Below are positions 19,055 through 28,798 of a stretch of DNA of 64,000 bases, piece by piece. Source of the stretch: a bacterium (GTDB lineage Bacteria; Bacteroidota; Bacteroidia; B-17B0; Aurantibacillaceae); NCBI GenBank assembly GCA_029945625.1, contig JAQSCW010000026.1, positions 62,001 through 126,000 on the forward strand. The letters run 5' to 3'. Under the pieces are notes generated by a model that saw only the letters and a program-made list of their open reading frames with translations, made no database searches and was not told the origin of the DNA. Each line of letters opens with the position of its first letter. Position 1 is the stretch's first letter. The position numbers and the translations under genes were made by a program.

Positions 19055-20197
19055 ATGCTTTTTCCCGATTTTAAACAAGCCGGAGTACCTGAAATAGTAA
19101 GTGTCCTGGCTGTTTCGGGACTACTTTTGTTACTCATTAATTATGTCATTAATTACCTTCCCATCTCTCTCTTTAAAGGAAGCAGATTAGCGGAAGATAC
19201 TGAGTTGCGGCCTTTGTCGGTGATCATATGTGCAAAAAATGAAGAGGATCATCTTACCGAATTTCTTCCCAAAGTTCTTAGTCAGGACTATCCCGAATTT
19301 GAAGTAATTGTGGTAAACGATTGCAGCGATGATAACACTGAAAATGTAATCGATGAATTTTCTAAGATCTTTCCAAACTTAAGAAAAGCCACCATTAAAG
19401 AGGATCCCTATTACAAGCACGGGAAAAAATTTGCCATGTTGGTGGGAATTAAAGCGGCAAAATACAAACATCTGGTGTTTACCGACGCCGATTGTTATCC
19501 CGCAACCACAAATTGGTTAAAAGAAATGTCAAAGGGATTCACCCCCGCGAAGGAAGTGGTTTTGGGATATGGTGCGTATGAAAAGCGAAAGGGTCTCCTT
19601 AACAAATTGATTCGTTTCGACACCTTCATGATAGCTGTTCAGTATTTTTCGGCAACAGTTAAAGGAAAGCCCTATATGGGCGTAGGTCGGAATTTGGCCT
19701 ATACGAGCGACTTGTTTTTTAAGGAACGTGGTTTTTCAAAACATTATCACATTCAATCGGGCGACGATGATCTGTTTGTTAATCAGGTGGCAACACAAGT
19801 CAATACCAATATCTGCCTGAGCAGTGAAGGGATCACCTATTCAATGGCAAAAACCGGATTTAAACAATGGAACATTCAAAAACGGAGACATTTAACCACT
19901 GCGCCGTTGTATTCATCTGCTTCAAAAATGAGGATCTTGTTTAATTATCTTTCACAGTATTTCTTTTACCTGAGTCTAATCCCTTTAACCTTTTCAGTAA
20001 ACACACTTCTACTTATTCCCATCCTGCTGTTGTTGAAGATCATTGGTCAGGTGCTCATCCTTAACAACGCATCGAGGCGCCTCAATGAAAGGGATCTGTT
20101 GGCTGCCTGTGCTGTGTACGAATTGATTTTATTGTTTATTTATCCTATCTTTCAGGTGAGCAAATTGTTCTACAAACCAAATTCGTGGACGAATTAG
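19055..20197 (+). CDS. Family 2 glycosyltransferase, membrane-anchored
   Basis: LSVIICAKNEEDHLTEFLPKVLSQDYPEFEVIVVNDCSDDNT; FTDADCYP; QSGDDDLFV; KRRHLTT. Confidence 0.92.
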   Translation: MLFPDFKQAGVPEIVSVLAVSGLLLLLINYVINYLPISLFKGSRLAEDTELRPLSVIICAKNEEDHLTEFLPKVLSQDYPEFEVIVVNDCSDDNTENVIDEFSKIFPNLRKATIKEDPYYKHGKKFAMLVGIKAAKYKHLVFTDADCYPATTNWLKEMSKGFTPAKEVVLGYGAYEKRKGLLNKLIRFDTFMIAVQYFSATVKGKPYMGVGRNLAYTSDLFFKERGFSKHYHIQSGDDDLFVNQVATQVNTNICLSSEGITYSMAKTGFKQWNIQKRRHLTTAPLYSSASKMRILFNYLSQYFFYLSLIPLTFSVNTLLLIPILLLLKIIGQVLILNNASRRLNERDLLAACAVYELILLFIYPIFQVSKLFYKPNSWTN

Positions 20198-20808
20198 AAG
20201 ATAACGACCAGAGACTTACCACCAAGGCAGTTTACGATTATAAATTGGTGAGACTCGCCTTGGACAGTGGCGATCAAAAAGCCTATGCTGAGCTTTTACA
20301 ACGTTATAAAGAGAGTGTTTACTTTATGATGATGAAAATGTGCAGCAATAAAGATGACGCGGAAGATCTAACGATTGAAGCATTTGGCAGGGCTTTTAAG
20401 AAGCTAGAACAATACAGTCCCGACTTCGCCTTTAGCACCTGGTTATTTAAAATTGCCAGTAATAACGCCATTGATTTTTTAAGAAGAAAAAAACAGAAGT
20501 ATTCGGTGTCTATCGACCACCGAAGCGAAGATTATGAAGGCGGCGATCATAGCGCCAATATCAGATCTACCACACTTGATCCCGAAGAGAGTTTTATCAA
20601 GAAACAGAAAATAGAAAGGGTGCGGTTGCTGGTAGATAATTTGAAACCGAAATACAAAGACATGATCGAACTCTTCTACTTTCAGGAAATGAGTCATGAA
20701 GAGATCTCCAGTAAAATGAATCTTCCCATTGGTACCATTAAGGCTCAACTGTTTAGGGCCCGCGAATTATTGTACAACGCGCTTAAACACGGCGAAGGAA
20801 AAATATAA
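20185..20808 (+). CDS. RNA polymerase sigma-70 family (ECF-like) factor
   Basis: Region 2 (AEDLTIEAFGRAFKKLEQYSPDFAFSTWLFKIASNNAIDFLRRKK) and region 4 (MSHEEISSKMNLPIGTIKAQLFRARELL). GTG start overlapping GT2. Confidence 0.93.
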   Translation: MDELEDNDQRLTTKAVYDYKLVRLALDSGDQKAYAELLQRYKESVYFMMMKMCSNKDDAEDLTIEAFGRAFKKLEQYSPDFAFSTWLFKIASNNAIDFLRRKKQKYSVSIDHRSEDYEGGDHSANIRSTTLDPEESFIKKQKIERVRLLVDNLKPKYKDMIELFYFQEMSHEEISSKMNLPIGTIKAQLFRARELLYNALKHGEGKI

Positions 20809-21432
20809 GTGCCCGCATTGATCAGCAAATATTTTAAAGAGTTAACTAAGGAACAACTGTTGGCATTCGATCAATTGTTTGAGTTATACCGTTTTTGGAA
20901 CGAACAAATCAATGTGGTATCGCGTAAAGACATTGACCTTTTATACGAACGTCACGTCTTACATTCGCTGGGCATTGCTAAGGTGTTGAGTTTTAAACCC
21001 GGTACCCGCGTACTTGATGTAGGCACAGGAGGCGGCTTTCCGGGCATTCCTCTTGCCATTTTGTTTCCTCAATGCGAATTTATTTTGGTAGACAGCATCG
21101 GAAAAAAAATAAAGGTGGTAAATGAAGTGGCCTCTGCATTGCAATTAAAAAATGTGAGTGCGCACCATCAGCGTGCCGAAGAAGTGAAGGACAAATTTCA
21201 TTTTGTAGTAAGTCGTGCCGTCACCGAATTCCCCGTGTTTTATCAATGGGTGAGGAACAAATTCCTAAAAGAGAATTTTAACGACCTGCCCAATGGCATC
21301 CTCTATCTCAAGGGGGGCGACCTCAGGGAAGAGTTTGGGAGGTTTTACGATCGTGCCAAATTTTTTGATCTCAAAGATTATTTTGAAGAAGAATTTTTTG
21401 AGACCAAGAAAGTGGTGTATAATAAGATGTAA
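20809..21432 (+). CDS. rsmG: 16S rRNA (guanine(527)-N(7))-methyltransferase
   Basis: VLDVGTGGGFPGIPLAILFP, ISRKDIDLLYERHVLHSL-like, VVSRAV; GTG start right after sigma stop. Confidence 0.95.
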   Translation: MPALISKYFKELTKEQLLAFDQLFELYRFWNEQINVVSRKDIDLLYERHVLHSLGIAKVLSFKPGTRVLDVGTGGGFPGIPLAILFPQCEFILVDSIGKKIKVVNEVASALQLKNVSAHHQRAEEVKDKFHFVVSRAVTEFPVFYQWVRNKFLKENFNDLPNGILYLKGGDLREEFGRFYDRAKFFDLKDYFEEEFFETKKVVYNKM

Positions 21433-21573
21433 TACAGCGTTGAACGCAACGACGCAACAATTCTTGCCCGGGCATCGGGAGTAAAAAATCAGAATGTTAC
21501 CGTACAGGTCTCCCCTGAAAAACAGAACTCCAAACCCTTTGTCTAAGATACTTAAAACCTGGCGGCAGCAGTA

Positions 21574-24033
21574 TTAGCATCCCTTTTTTCCTGATGCAGA
21601 TGCGGTGCCTTTCACTTTTTCAATCTTGCCATCAGAAGGCTTTAAGTTTAAAACTTTTCTAACTTCTTCATAATTGGGATTGATGATAAGTGCTTTTTGC
21701 CAGCACGTTTGTGCCGCAGCGTAATATTTCAAATTATAATATGCGCCGCCCAAACTATACCAGGACTCCGCATCCGATGGTTTGATAATGGTCCATTTCT
21801 GGTATTCTTCCATGGCCAATTTGTAATTACCGTCATTAAAAGCTGCTGCACCACGCTGCATTAACATACTGCCAAATACCTCATAATAATTATTTAGGTA
21901 GGGGTTGCTTGGGTACAATTGTTCGGCATACTTCCAATATTTTATGGCCTCTACTTCTTGCTGCAACTTAAAATAGGCAAGACCCAGATTCAAAAATCCA
22001 TTTACATAGCGGGGGTGAAGTACTACAGCGTGTTTCAGATAGGCAATGCCTCTTCTTAGCGCGGCTTCACGTTTTGAAGCATAGCCGCTGTCGGCCACTT
22101 CCTTCTCGGTGATATTCAGTGTGCCGTTATAGTCATTAAATTTTGTGGAATCTTCTCCGGGCAAAACAATCCCTGTAATTTCCTTCGTGTCGGCTAAATC
22201 GATCCATCGGGCACCGGCATTGCCCAGCACCAATACCGAATTTGGCTGGTTCTTCACATCTTTTAAAAAGAGCGTCACATCGTTCTTCCAGTCTTTGCTT
22301 CGCTCCCAGCACTTCATGCCGGCAAACAACACAGCTAGTAAGAGTATAGTCAGCAACACGCTGCGTTTGGTAACCATACTTCCCTGCAAGGCATCAAGCA
22401 ATTTCAGCATCAACCAAGCTATGATAATTGCCATGCCAAGAGAGGCGTGAAAGAGGTAACTTTCTAACATCACCGTGCCTGTAGGCATGGTGAGATTGCT
22501 TACCGCTACAAGAAATGCAAAGTAAAAGAGCATTGCAAAACCAAGGAGATGGCGCTTGATGGTAAGCCTTAAGCCAACACCTAAAAGTGTGAGGTAAATA
22601 AAGAGTGATAACAGAAAATCCCAATCACCTAATTTGCGGTAAGCAATACTGGCATACGAATAATCTGCCACCAGTGGATGTGGAAAGAACATCAGTTTAA
22701 GATCGACGAGGAGTGTATATACTTTGGTGGCAAAGGCTTCCGAATCACTCGCCAATAGAAATGGATTGTTTAAGATTTCAGTATCCGGAATCCCCGGCGC
22801 CATGTTCACCGCATTGAGGCGTAGTGCCAGATAAATAGTACCTGCCATATAGAGGCCAATCATTAAGGCGCCATTTCTTTTTTCTGTAAAATAAGATCTG
22901 AAGGCAACTAAATTTACAACGATGTATGTAAGGGCGATAGAAAACAAAACTACCCAGTCGGGCATAGAAAAATACCAGGATTTTATGTCCATTACAATCA
23001 TGGCTGCCCCTGTTAGTAGAAAGAGCAAAAGGGGCACCAGGTTTTGCTTCAAGCGCCATTGGATATTTTCAAAAACAAAGTAAACAAGTGGAATAAAGAG
23101 GAAAAGAAGCACTGCATATTCTTTTGACAGCAGCGCCAAAAGAAACATCAGTGCACAGACAACCAAAGAGCCCGTGTTTTTCTTTTCCAAATAGCGAAAT
23201 GAAAAAATAAACGTAAGTACAATAAACAAAAGTGAAAAAATATCGTCTCTCCCTCTCACGTTAGCCACTACTTCGCTGTGAACCGGATGGATCATAAAAA
23301 TAAGGGCGGCTAAAAAAGCCAGATCCTCATAATTTTTGAAGAGGTATTTTGAGAAAAGCAAATATACCAGCACACAGGCCAACGCATAAAGCCATATGTT
23401 GTTGAAATGGCGAAGTCCCGCGCCGTAAACCTGGCAATCTATTTCGTTAAAAACGCCGTCCGCATTTAAATCTTCCGAGGGATCGTTCTTAAAATTTTTA
23501 TTTAAGTCCCAGCAATAATAACACTCGTCGGGCTGAGCCACATGATCACCGTTTTTGTCAACATAATCATTGTATTCATAAGTGGCTTCGTTCTCGCCTG
23601 CAAAATTGGTGGCAGATACTTCCTGCTCATCGAGCACGCCATTTTTATTTGCGTCTTCGGTATGCATGTAGTATCCGGTTCTGTATGGACCTATTAGTTG
23701 TTGTTCGAGCGCATACGAGATTACCGAAACCGGACGGTATCGCCCGCCTTGCAGTTGGTCGTGGGCATTCATTCGGCGATAAAAACTATGGTAAAGGTCC
23801 TTACTGAGAATGCCTTTAATACCGCGAACGCCCTTGAGCACAAATTCGTTTTGATGGATAATGATGCCATCGTCGAGTGCGTATTCGTTATAATAGGATG
23901 GGGCATAAAACACTAGCGCTATAAAAAATAAAACAAAAGAGGCCTGGCGGCGGTTAAAAAATGGAAAATAGCGAAAGGTAGACTTTGCTGCGCTTTCAAC
24001 AGAATCGGGGGAGGAGGTAGTTATGTTTTCCAT
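21574..24033 (-). CDS. TMTC-like multispanning glycosyltransferase with C-terminal TPR repeats and EF-hand-like insert
   Basis: YALDDGIIIHQN; GGRYRPVSVISYALEQQL; HPVHSEVVANVRGRDDIFSLLF typical of TMTC/GT39-like proteins; C-terminal TPRs; DANKNGVLDEQE/DKNGDHVAQPDE/DLNADGVFNEID loops. Confidence 0.88.
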   Translation of the reverse strand: MENITTSSPDSVESAAKSTFRYFPFFNRRQASFVLFFIALVFYAPSYYNEYALDDGIIIHQNEFVLKGVRGIKGILSKDLYHSFYRRMNAHDQLQGGRYRPVSVISYALEQQLIGPYRTGYYMHTEDANKNGVLDEQEVSATNFAGENEATYEYNDYVDKNGDHVAQPDECYYCWDLNKNFKNDPSEDLNADGVFNEIDCQVYGAGLRHFNNIWLYALACVLVYLLFSKYLFKNYEDLAFLAALIFMIHPVHSEVVANVRGRDDIFSLLFIVLTFIFSFRYLEKKNTGSLVVCALMFLLALLSKEYAVLLFLFIPLVYFVFENIQWRLKQNLVPLLLFLLTGAAMIVMDIKSWYFSMPDWVVLFSIALTYIVVNLVAFRSYFTEKRNGALMIGLYMAGTIYLALRLNAVNMAPGIPDTEILNNPFLLASDSEAFATKVYTLLVDLKLMFFPHPLVADYSYASIAYRKLGDWDFLLSLFIYLTLLGVGLRLTIKRHLLGFAMLFYFAFLVAVSNLTMPTGTVMLESYLFHASLGMAIIIAWLMLKLLDALQGSMVTKRSVLLTILLLAVLFAGMKCWERSKDWKNDVTLFLKDVKNQPNSVLVLGNAGARWIDLADTKEITGIVLPGEDSTKFNDYNGTLNITEKEVADSGYASKREAALRRGIAYLKHAVVLHPRYVNGFLNLGLAYFKLQQEVEAIKYWKYAEQLYPSNPYLNNYYEVFGSMLMQRGAAAFNDGNYKLAMEEYQKWTIIKPSDAESWYSLGGAYYNLKYYAAAQTCWQKALIINPNYEEVRKVLNLKPSDGKIEKVKGTASASGKKGC

Positions 24034-24040
24034 GGTTTAA

Positions 24041-24403
24041 TTATTTTGGTGAAACAAAGGTTTGAATGCAGGAGAGTACTGTGGAATTCCTCACTGCTGC
24101 AAGACTTGATGCTTGTGTTGAAGAACTCAGTTCCTGTCGAAAAGGGATTGGTTTTTTATTGAGGAACAGTACTGCTGCATAAATGAGCAAGAGAGCAATT
24201 ACCGCATGGTAGAGTTTTATTTTTAAATTGAGGAAGGAGGCAATAAATACAAAAACATCCGGGCGTTCCATGGCAATGGTTTTATGCATCATCACCCTAC
24301 TTCGTGCGCGCTGCAAGGCTTCTAAAGAAGGAGGATTAATTTCGAACTGATCAGGCGAAAGATGTTCTTTCAACAAGTCGTTTATTTTTTTTGAGGTTTC
24401 CAT
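24041..24403 (-). CDS. Small single-TM protein, putative anti-sigma factor
   Basis: 120 aa with one TM (LYHAVIALLLIYAAVLFL), directly downstream of ECF sigma gene. Confidence 0.5.
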   Translation of the reverse strand: METSKKINDLLKEHLSPDQFEINPPSLEALQRARSRVMMHKTIAMERPDVFVFIASFLNLKIKLYHAVIALLLIYAAVLFLNKKPIPFRQELSSSTQASSLAAVRNSTVLSCIQTFVSPK

Positions 24404-24404
24404 G

Positions 24405-24992
24405 TTAGTGAATAATAGGGTTGAACACTTTTAATTTATCTTCCAATATTTTAAGGGTATAATGCAATCGTGATTTCACGCTTCCTTCGGCACAATTCTG
24501 AATCTCAGCGATCTCACGAATGCTCTTATCTTCCTGGTATTTGAGAAGAAATGATTCCTTTTTTTCGAGAGGCAGTTCGTTGAGGGCATCTTCTAAAATT
24601 AGGCGAAATTGCCGTGCATCTATTTTGGCGGCCAAGGCAAGAAACGATTCTTCTTGCACGAGCTCAGTTTGTTGTTCGAGGTTCTCATGGTTGTTTTTTA
24701 CAACCTCTTGGTGCCGGTAATAATTTTTGCAGCAGTTGGAGGCCACCGAAAAAATCCAAGTCTTAAAAGAACGTGTTGTGTCGAATTTCTGCGGAGCCTC
24801 TGCAATTTTCAGGAAAAGGTCCTGCAGAGCATCTTCGGCAAGCGCTTTATTGTAATTCAACATCCTTACAAAATAAACCATCAAGCGTTTACTGTAACGA
24901 AAATAAAGTTCATCAAATGCCTCCACTTCACCTGTGCAGATTAAGCGCATTAATTCTTCGTCGCTGTAAATAGAAAACCTGTTTTTTTTCAA
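24405..24992 (-). CDS. ECF RNA polymerase sigma factor
   Basis: DALQDLFLKIAEAPQKFDTTRSFKTWIFSVASNCCKNYYRHQ; KSIREIAEIQNCAEGSVKSRLHYTLKIL. Confidence 0.93.
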   Translation of the reverse strand: MKKNRFSIYSDEELMRLICTGEVEAFDELYFRYSKRLMVYFVRMLNYNKALAEDALQDLFLKIAEAPQKFDTTRSFKTWIFSVASNCCKNYYRHQEVVKNNHENLEQQTELVQEESFLALAAKIDARQFRLILEDALNELPLEKKESFLLKYQEDKSIREIAEIQNCAEGSVKSRLHYTLKILEDKLKVFNPIIH

Positions 24993-25034
24993 GGGAATTC
25001 GGGCCTCATATCTAGTTAAATGGATTCTGTTTTC

Positions 25035-25244
25035 TTAGTACATGTCATCTATAAACCTGTACACGCCAGCTTGCCAAAAGTTCATTTTTAGTGAAATTAT
25101 AAAAAAGAGGCCGAAAGCAAGATGAAGGTAGTCAATATTACCTAGTAAGGCCAGCACATGTAGAGTTATAAAGGATAGGACGATATATCCGGAATATCTG
25201 AGAATGCGTTTAATTATTCCCCACAAATGTGTGCAAACTACCAC
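25035..25244 (-). CDS. Small membrane protein, unknown
   Basis: 69 aa ORF with hydrophobic segments between two supported genes. Confidence 0.35.
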   Translation of the reverse strand: MVVCTHLWGIIKRILRYSGYIVLSFITLHVLALLGNIDYLHLAFGLFFIISLKMNFWQAGVYRFIDDMY

Positions 25245-25309
25245 TTCAACGCCTTTTGATTTACGTTTGTTTATCCCCGAAATTGTATGTATTATTAGGC
25301 TACCGTTTT

Positions 25310-26290
25310 ATGTCCCCACTTTTCGAAAATATTGGTGCCAAGGCCCTGAACAGAGATACTCTTCTCCGAAAAAAACGACCGTTGACCCGTCTTGAGCAAG
25401 CCAAAGCATTCATTATACTTAAGCGCTTGGCCAAGCGTGAAACCATTAATGGCGCAATGATTCTACTGGGAGTAATTTCAGCTTCATTCGGCCTTAAAAG
25501 TTTTCTCCTGTCAAATGGTTTCATCGATGGAGGAATTACCGGCATTTCTTTATTAATATCAACTGTTACGGGCATTAAACTTCCCATTCTCATTGTATTG
25601 CTCAATATTCCCTTCATCATTGTAGGGTATTCCCAAATTGGAACGAGTTTTGTGATCAAAACTACACTTGGTATTTTGGCCCTGGCGGCTATTGTGGCGC
25701 TTGTTGATTTTCCGGTACTTACTGCGGACAAGTTGTTGGTGAGTGTATTTGGTGGTTTTTTTCTGGGGGCCGGCATCGGCTTAACCATGAGAGGCGGCGG
25801 CGTTATTGACGGCACCGAAGTGATGGCCATCTCTTTTAGTAAACGCACCGGATTAACCATAGGTGATATCATTTTGATTGTGAACATCATTATTTTCTCT
25901 TTTGCGGCATGGCTCCTTTCCTTCGAAACGGCTTTGTATTCAATTTTAACGTACCTTAGCGCTTCGAAAACTGTAGATTTTATAATCGAGGGAATTGAGG
26001 AGTATACCGGAGTTACTATCATTTCGGGAAAAAACGAAGAAATTCGATTGATGATTACGGAACGACTGGGTAGGGGCGTTACGGTATACAAGGGAAGCAG
26101 AGGTTTTGGGAAGACTGGTGTTAAAAAGGGAGATATCGATATTCTTTATTCTGTAATTACAAGGTTGGAAGTGGCTAAGTTAAATGCCGAAATTGAAAAG
26201 ATAGATCCGGCAGCCTTTGTGATTATGAATAGCATTAAAGATACCCGTGGAGGGATGATCAAAAAGAGAGTATTACATTTAAACGAGTAG
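25310..26290 (+). CDS. YitT family membrane protein (DUF161/DUF2179)
   Basis: SNGFIDGGITGISLLIS, GGGVIDGTEVMAI, C-terminal GRGVTVYKGSRGFGKTGVKKGDIDILYSVITRLE. Start set at MSPLFENI. Confidence 0.9.
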   Translation: MSPLFENIGAKALNRDTLLRKKRPLTRLEQAKAFIILKRLAKRETINGAMILLGVISASFGLKSFLLSNGFIDGGITGISLLISTVTGIKLPILIVLLNIPFIIVGYSQIGTSFVIKTTLGILALAAIVALVDFPVLTADKLLVSVFGGFFLGAGIGLTMRGGGVIDGTEVMAISFSKRTGLTIGDIILIVNIIIFSFAAWLLSFETALYSILTYLSASKTVDFIIEGIEEYTGVTIISGKNEEIRLMITERLGRGVTVYKGSRGFGKTGVKKGDIDILYSVITRLEVAKLNAEIEKIDPAAFVIMNSIKDTRGGMIKKRVLHLNE

Positions 26291-26298
26291 GCAGAGGT

Positions 26299-28671
26299 AT
26301 GTGGAAATATTTTTCAACGATTTTATTACGTAACAAAATTGGGTTTGCGGCGGCTGTGCTGCTGCTCACTGCTTTTATGGGCTGGGAAGCCAGTAAAATG
26401 CAACTATCCTATGAGTTCGCTAAAATTCTGCCCGATGATGATAGCACGTTTATAGAATACCAGGAGTTTAAAAAACAATTTGGGGAAGACGGCAATGTGA
26501 TGGTGATGGGTTTTAAGGACAAAGATCTTTTTAAACTTGAGGAGTTCAGAGACTGGCATGAACTCGGAAAAAATGTCAAAAAAATTCAAGGTATAAAAGA
26601 ACTTATGTCGATTACCACCATTTTTAGAATGGTAAAAAACGACAGTTTAAATAAATTCGAATTCACCCCCCTCATTAAGAACCCCATCACTTCGCAGCAG
26701 GAAGTTGATAGTTTAAAGGCGGAAATACTGAATATGCCCTTTTATGAAGGCATCATCTACAACAAGGAAACAGGGGCCACGGTGATGGCTATCACGTTTA
26801 ATAAAAAGGACCTCGATTCAGAACGCCGCTTAGACATTGTGAAGGAGATCAAAGGCCTGGGTCAGGAGTTTTCTTCAAAGCACCATGTGGCTGTGCATTT
26901 TTCGGGCATGCCATATATTCGTTCTGAAATGATGACCAAAGTGAGAAATGAAATGACCTTGTTTCTCATTCTGGCGGTTTTGGTTACCGCCATTATCTTA
27001 TGGCTTTTCTTCCGATCCCTTACTACTGTCCTATTTTCGGTGTTGGTGGTGATAATTGGTGTTATATGGTCCATCGGAATCATGGAGTTGTTTGGGTACC
27101 GTATTACCGTTCTTTCAGGTTTGATTGCCCCGCTAATTATGGTAATTGGATTGCCTAATTGCATTTTTCTCATTAATAAATACCAGAGCGAATTCATGTT
27201 GCATGGCAACAAGATCAAGGCGCTGCAGCGAAGCATTGAAACAATTGGTATCACTCTTTTTCTGGCAAATATCACCACCGCGATTGGCTTTGGTGTTTTG
27301 TATTTTACGAAAAGTTCGATGCTTGTTGAGTTTGGTGTAGTGGCGGCAGTGAGTGTTTTGACTACCTATCTCATTACGCTCATCATGATTCCAATCATTC
27401 TGAATTATCTGCCTACTCCAAAAGCAAAACACACCAAGCATCAGGAAGGTAAACGGATTACCGGAGTACTTGAAACCATCGACCGGCTCGTGCAAAGAAG
27501 AAGAAGTTCGATTTATTTTGTTACTACGCTGGTAACGGTGATATCCTTGTGGGGCATGACCTTTATCGACATGAACGGATACGTGGTGGATGACCTTCCG
27601 GAAAAAGATCCCTTGTATTATGATCTTCATTTTTTTGAAGAGAATTTTAGAGGTGTGCTTCCCTTTGAAATTTCGGTTGACACTAAAAAACCAAACGGTT
27701 TGCTAGCCGACAATGCCAGAGCTTTATATAAAATCAAGCGACTTGAAAAAATGTTTGGCGATTACGATGTTTTTTCAAAACCCATCAGCATTGTGGAGGG
27801 AATCAAATTTGCCTATCAGGCCTATAGAGGTGGTGGCTCTAAATTTTATTCGATGCCGGGCGTCTCAGATTTAAAAATGTTATCAGATTATAACGGCACG
27901 TTAAAAGGTCAGAACAATAAACTTCAGAATTTTGTGGACACTGCCAAGCAGATTACCCGCATTAGTTACCAGAGTAGAGATATTGGTTCAAAAAAAATGA
28001 AGGCATTGATGAGTGAACTGAGGCCAAAAATTGATTCTATCTTCGATCCCAAAGAATACAATGTGCATGTAACAGGGCACAGTTTGGTGTTTCTGAAAAG
28101 CAACGATTATTTGTTAAGTAATTTATTGGAGAGCTTGCTCATCGAAATTATTTTGATAGCCATTGTGGGCATTGCCTTGTTTCGTTCGGTTCGCATCATT
28201 TTATTATCTAAGTTACCCTGCCTTATTCCGCTGGTAATCACAGCAGGGGTGATGGGGTTTTTAGACATTCGATTTAAACCTTCTACCATTCTCATCTTCA
28301 GCATTGCGTTTGGTATATCTTCAGATGGAACAATTTATTTTTTGACCAAATACCGGCAGGAATTAAAAAAACATAAAAAAACAGCGGCAGAGGCCATTTC
28401 CGCAGCTATTAAAGATACCGGTTTAAGTATGGTCTACACGTCAATCATTCTTTTCTGCGGCTTCGCCATATTTGCTGCTTCCAGTTTTGGTGGTACCGCC
28501 GCAATGGGTATTTTGGTATCACTTACACTCATTATGTCCATGTTCACCAACCTAATCCTTTTGCCCGCAATCCTCTTGTCTATCCATCGCAAATCCTTAA
28601 AGAAGATCATTATCGAGCCGCCATTGATTGACATTGAGGAAGCTACAGAGGAGCGCAGCACGGCTATTTAA
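26299..28671 (+). CDS. MMPL/RND family transporter
   Basis: 790 aa, two large TM blocks; GITLFLANITTAIGFGVLYFT and GLSMVYTSIILFCGFAIFAASSFG. Confidence 0.93.
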   Translation: MWKYFSTILLRNKIGFAAAVLLLTAFMGWEASKMQLSYEFAKILPDDDSTFIEYQEFKKQFGEDGNVMVMGFKDKDLFKLEEFRDWHELGKNVKKIQGIKELMSITTIFRMVKNDSLNKFEFTPLIKNPITSQQEVDSLKAEILNMPFYEGIIYNKETGATVMAITFNKKDLDSERRLDIVKEIKGLGQEFSSKHHVAVHFSGMPYIRSEMMTKVRNEMTLFLILAVLVTAIILWLFFRSLTTVLFSVLVVIIGVIWSIGIMELFGYRITVLSGLIAPLIMVIGLPNCIFLINKYQSEFMLHGNKIKALQRSIETIGITLFLANITTAIGFGVLYFTKSSMLVEFGVVAAVSVLTTYLITLIMIPIILNYLPTPKAKHTKHQEGKRITGVLETIDRLVQRRRSSIYFVTTLVTVISLWGMTFIDMNGYVVDDLPEKDPLYYDLHFFEENFRGVLPFEISVDTKKPNGLLADNARALYKIKRLEKMFGDYDVFSKPISIVEGIKFAYQAYRGGGSKFYSMPGVSDLKMLSDYNGTLKGQNNKLQNFVDTAKQITRISYQSRDIGSKKMKALMSELRPKIDSIFDPKEYNVHVTGHSLVFLKSNDYLLSNLLESLLIEIILIAIVGIALFRSVRIILLSKLPCLIPLVITAGVMGFLDIRFKPSTILIFSIAFGISSDGTIYFLTKYRQELKKHKKTAAEAISAAIKDTGLSMVYTSIILFCGFAIFAASSFGGTAAMGILVSLTLIMSMFTNLILLPAILLSIHRKSLKKIIIEPPLIDIEEATEERSTAI

Positions 28672-28696
28672 TTTTCTTTTACAAAATTTCTTTTAG

Positions 28697-28735
28697 AAGG
28701 TTTACATGTTCGTGTAAACCTTTTGTTTTTTTATT
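28697..28735 (+). terminator. Rho-independent terminator after MMPL gene
   Basis: AAGGTTTACA-TGTTCG-TGTAAACCTT perfect 10-bp stem followed by TTGTTTTTTTA. Confidence 0.88.
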
Positions 28736-28798
28736 TCTTCAGGAATTTTGTAATTTTAATTCTGAAGAAGTAATCAATTGCATTTAAATTAATAGTTG

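Noticed and set aside
25300-26091. 263-aa minus-strand ORF
   Set aside because: Lies fully antisense to the well-supported YitT gene; basic, Ser/Pro-rich translation typical of a shadow ORF.
26862-27630. 138- and 165-aa minus-strand ORFs
   Set aside because: Antisense to the MMPL transporter with no recognisable domain features; shadow ORFs.
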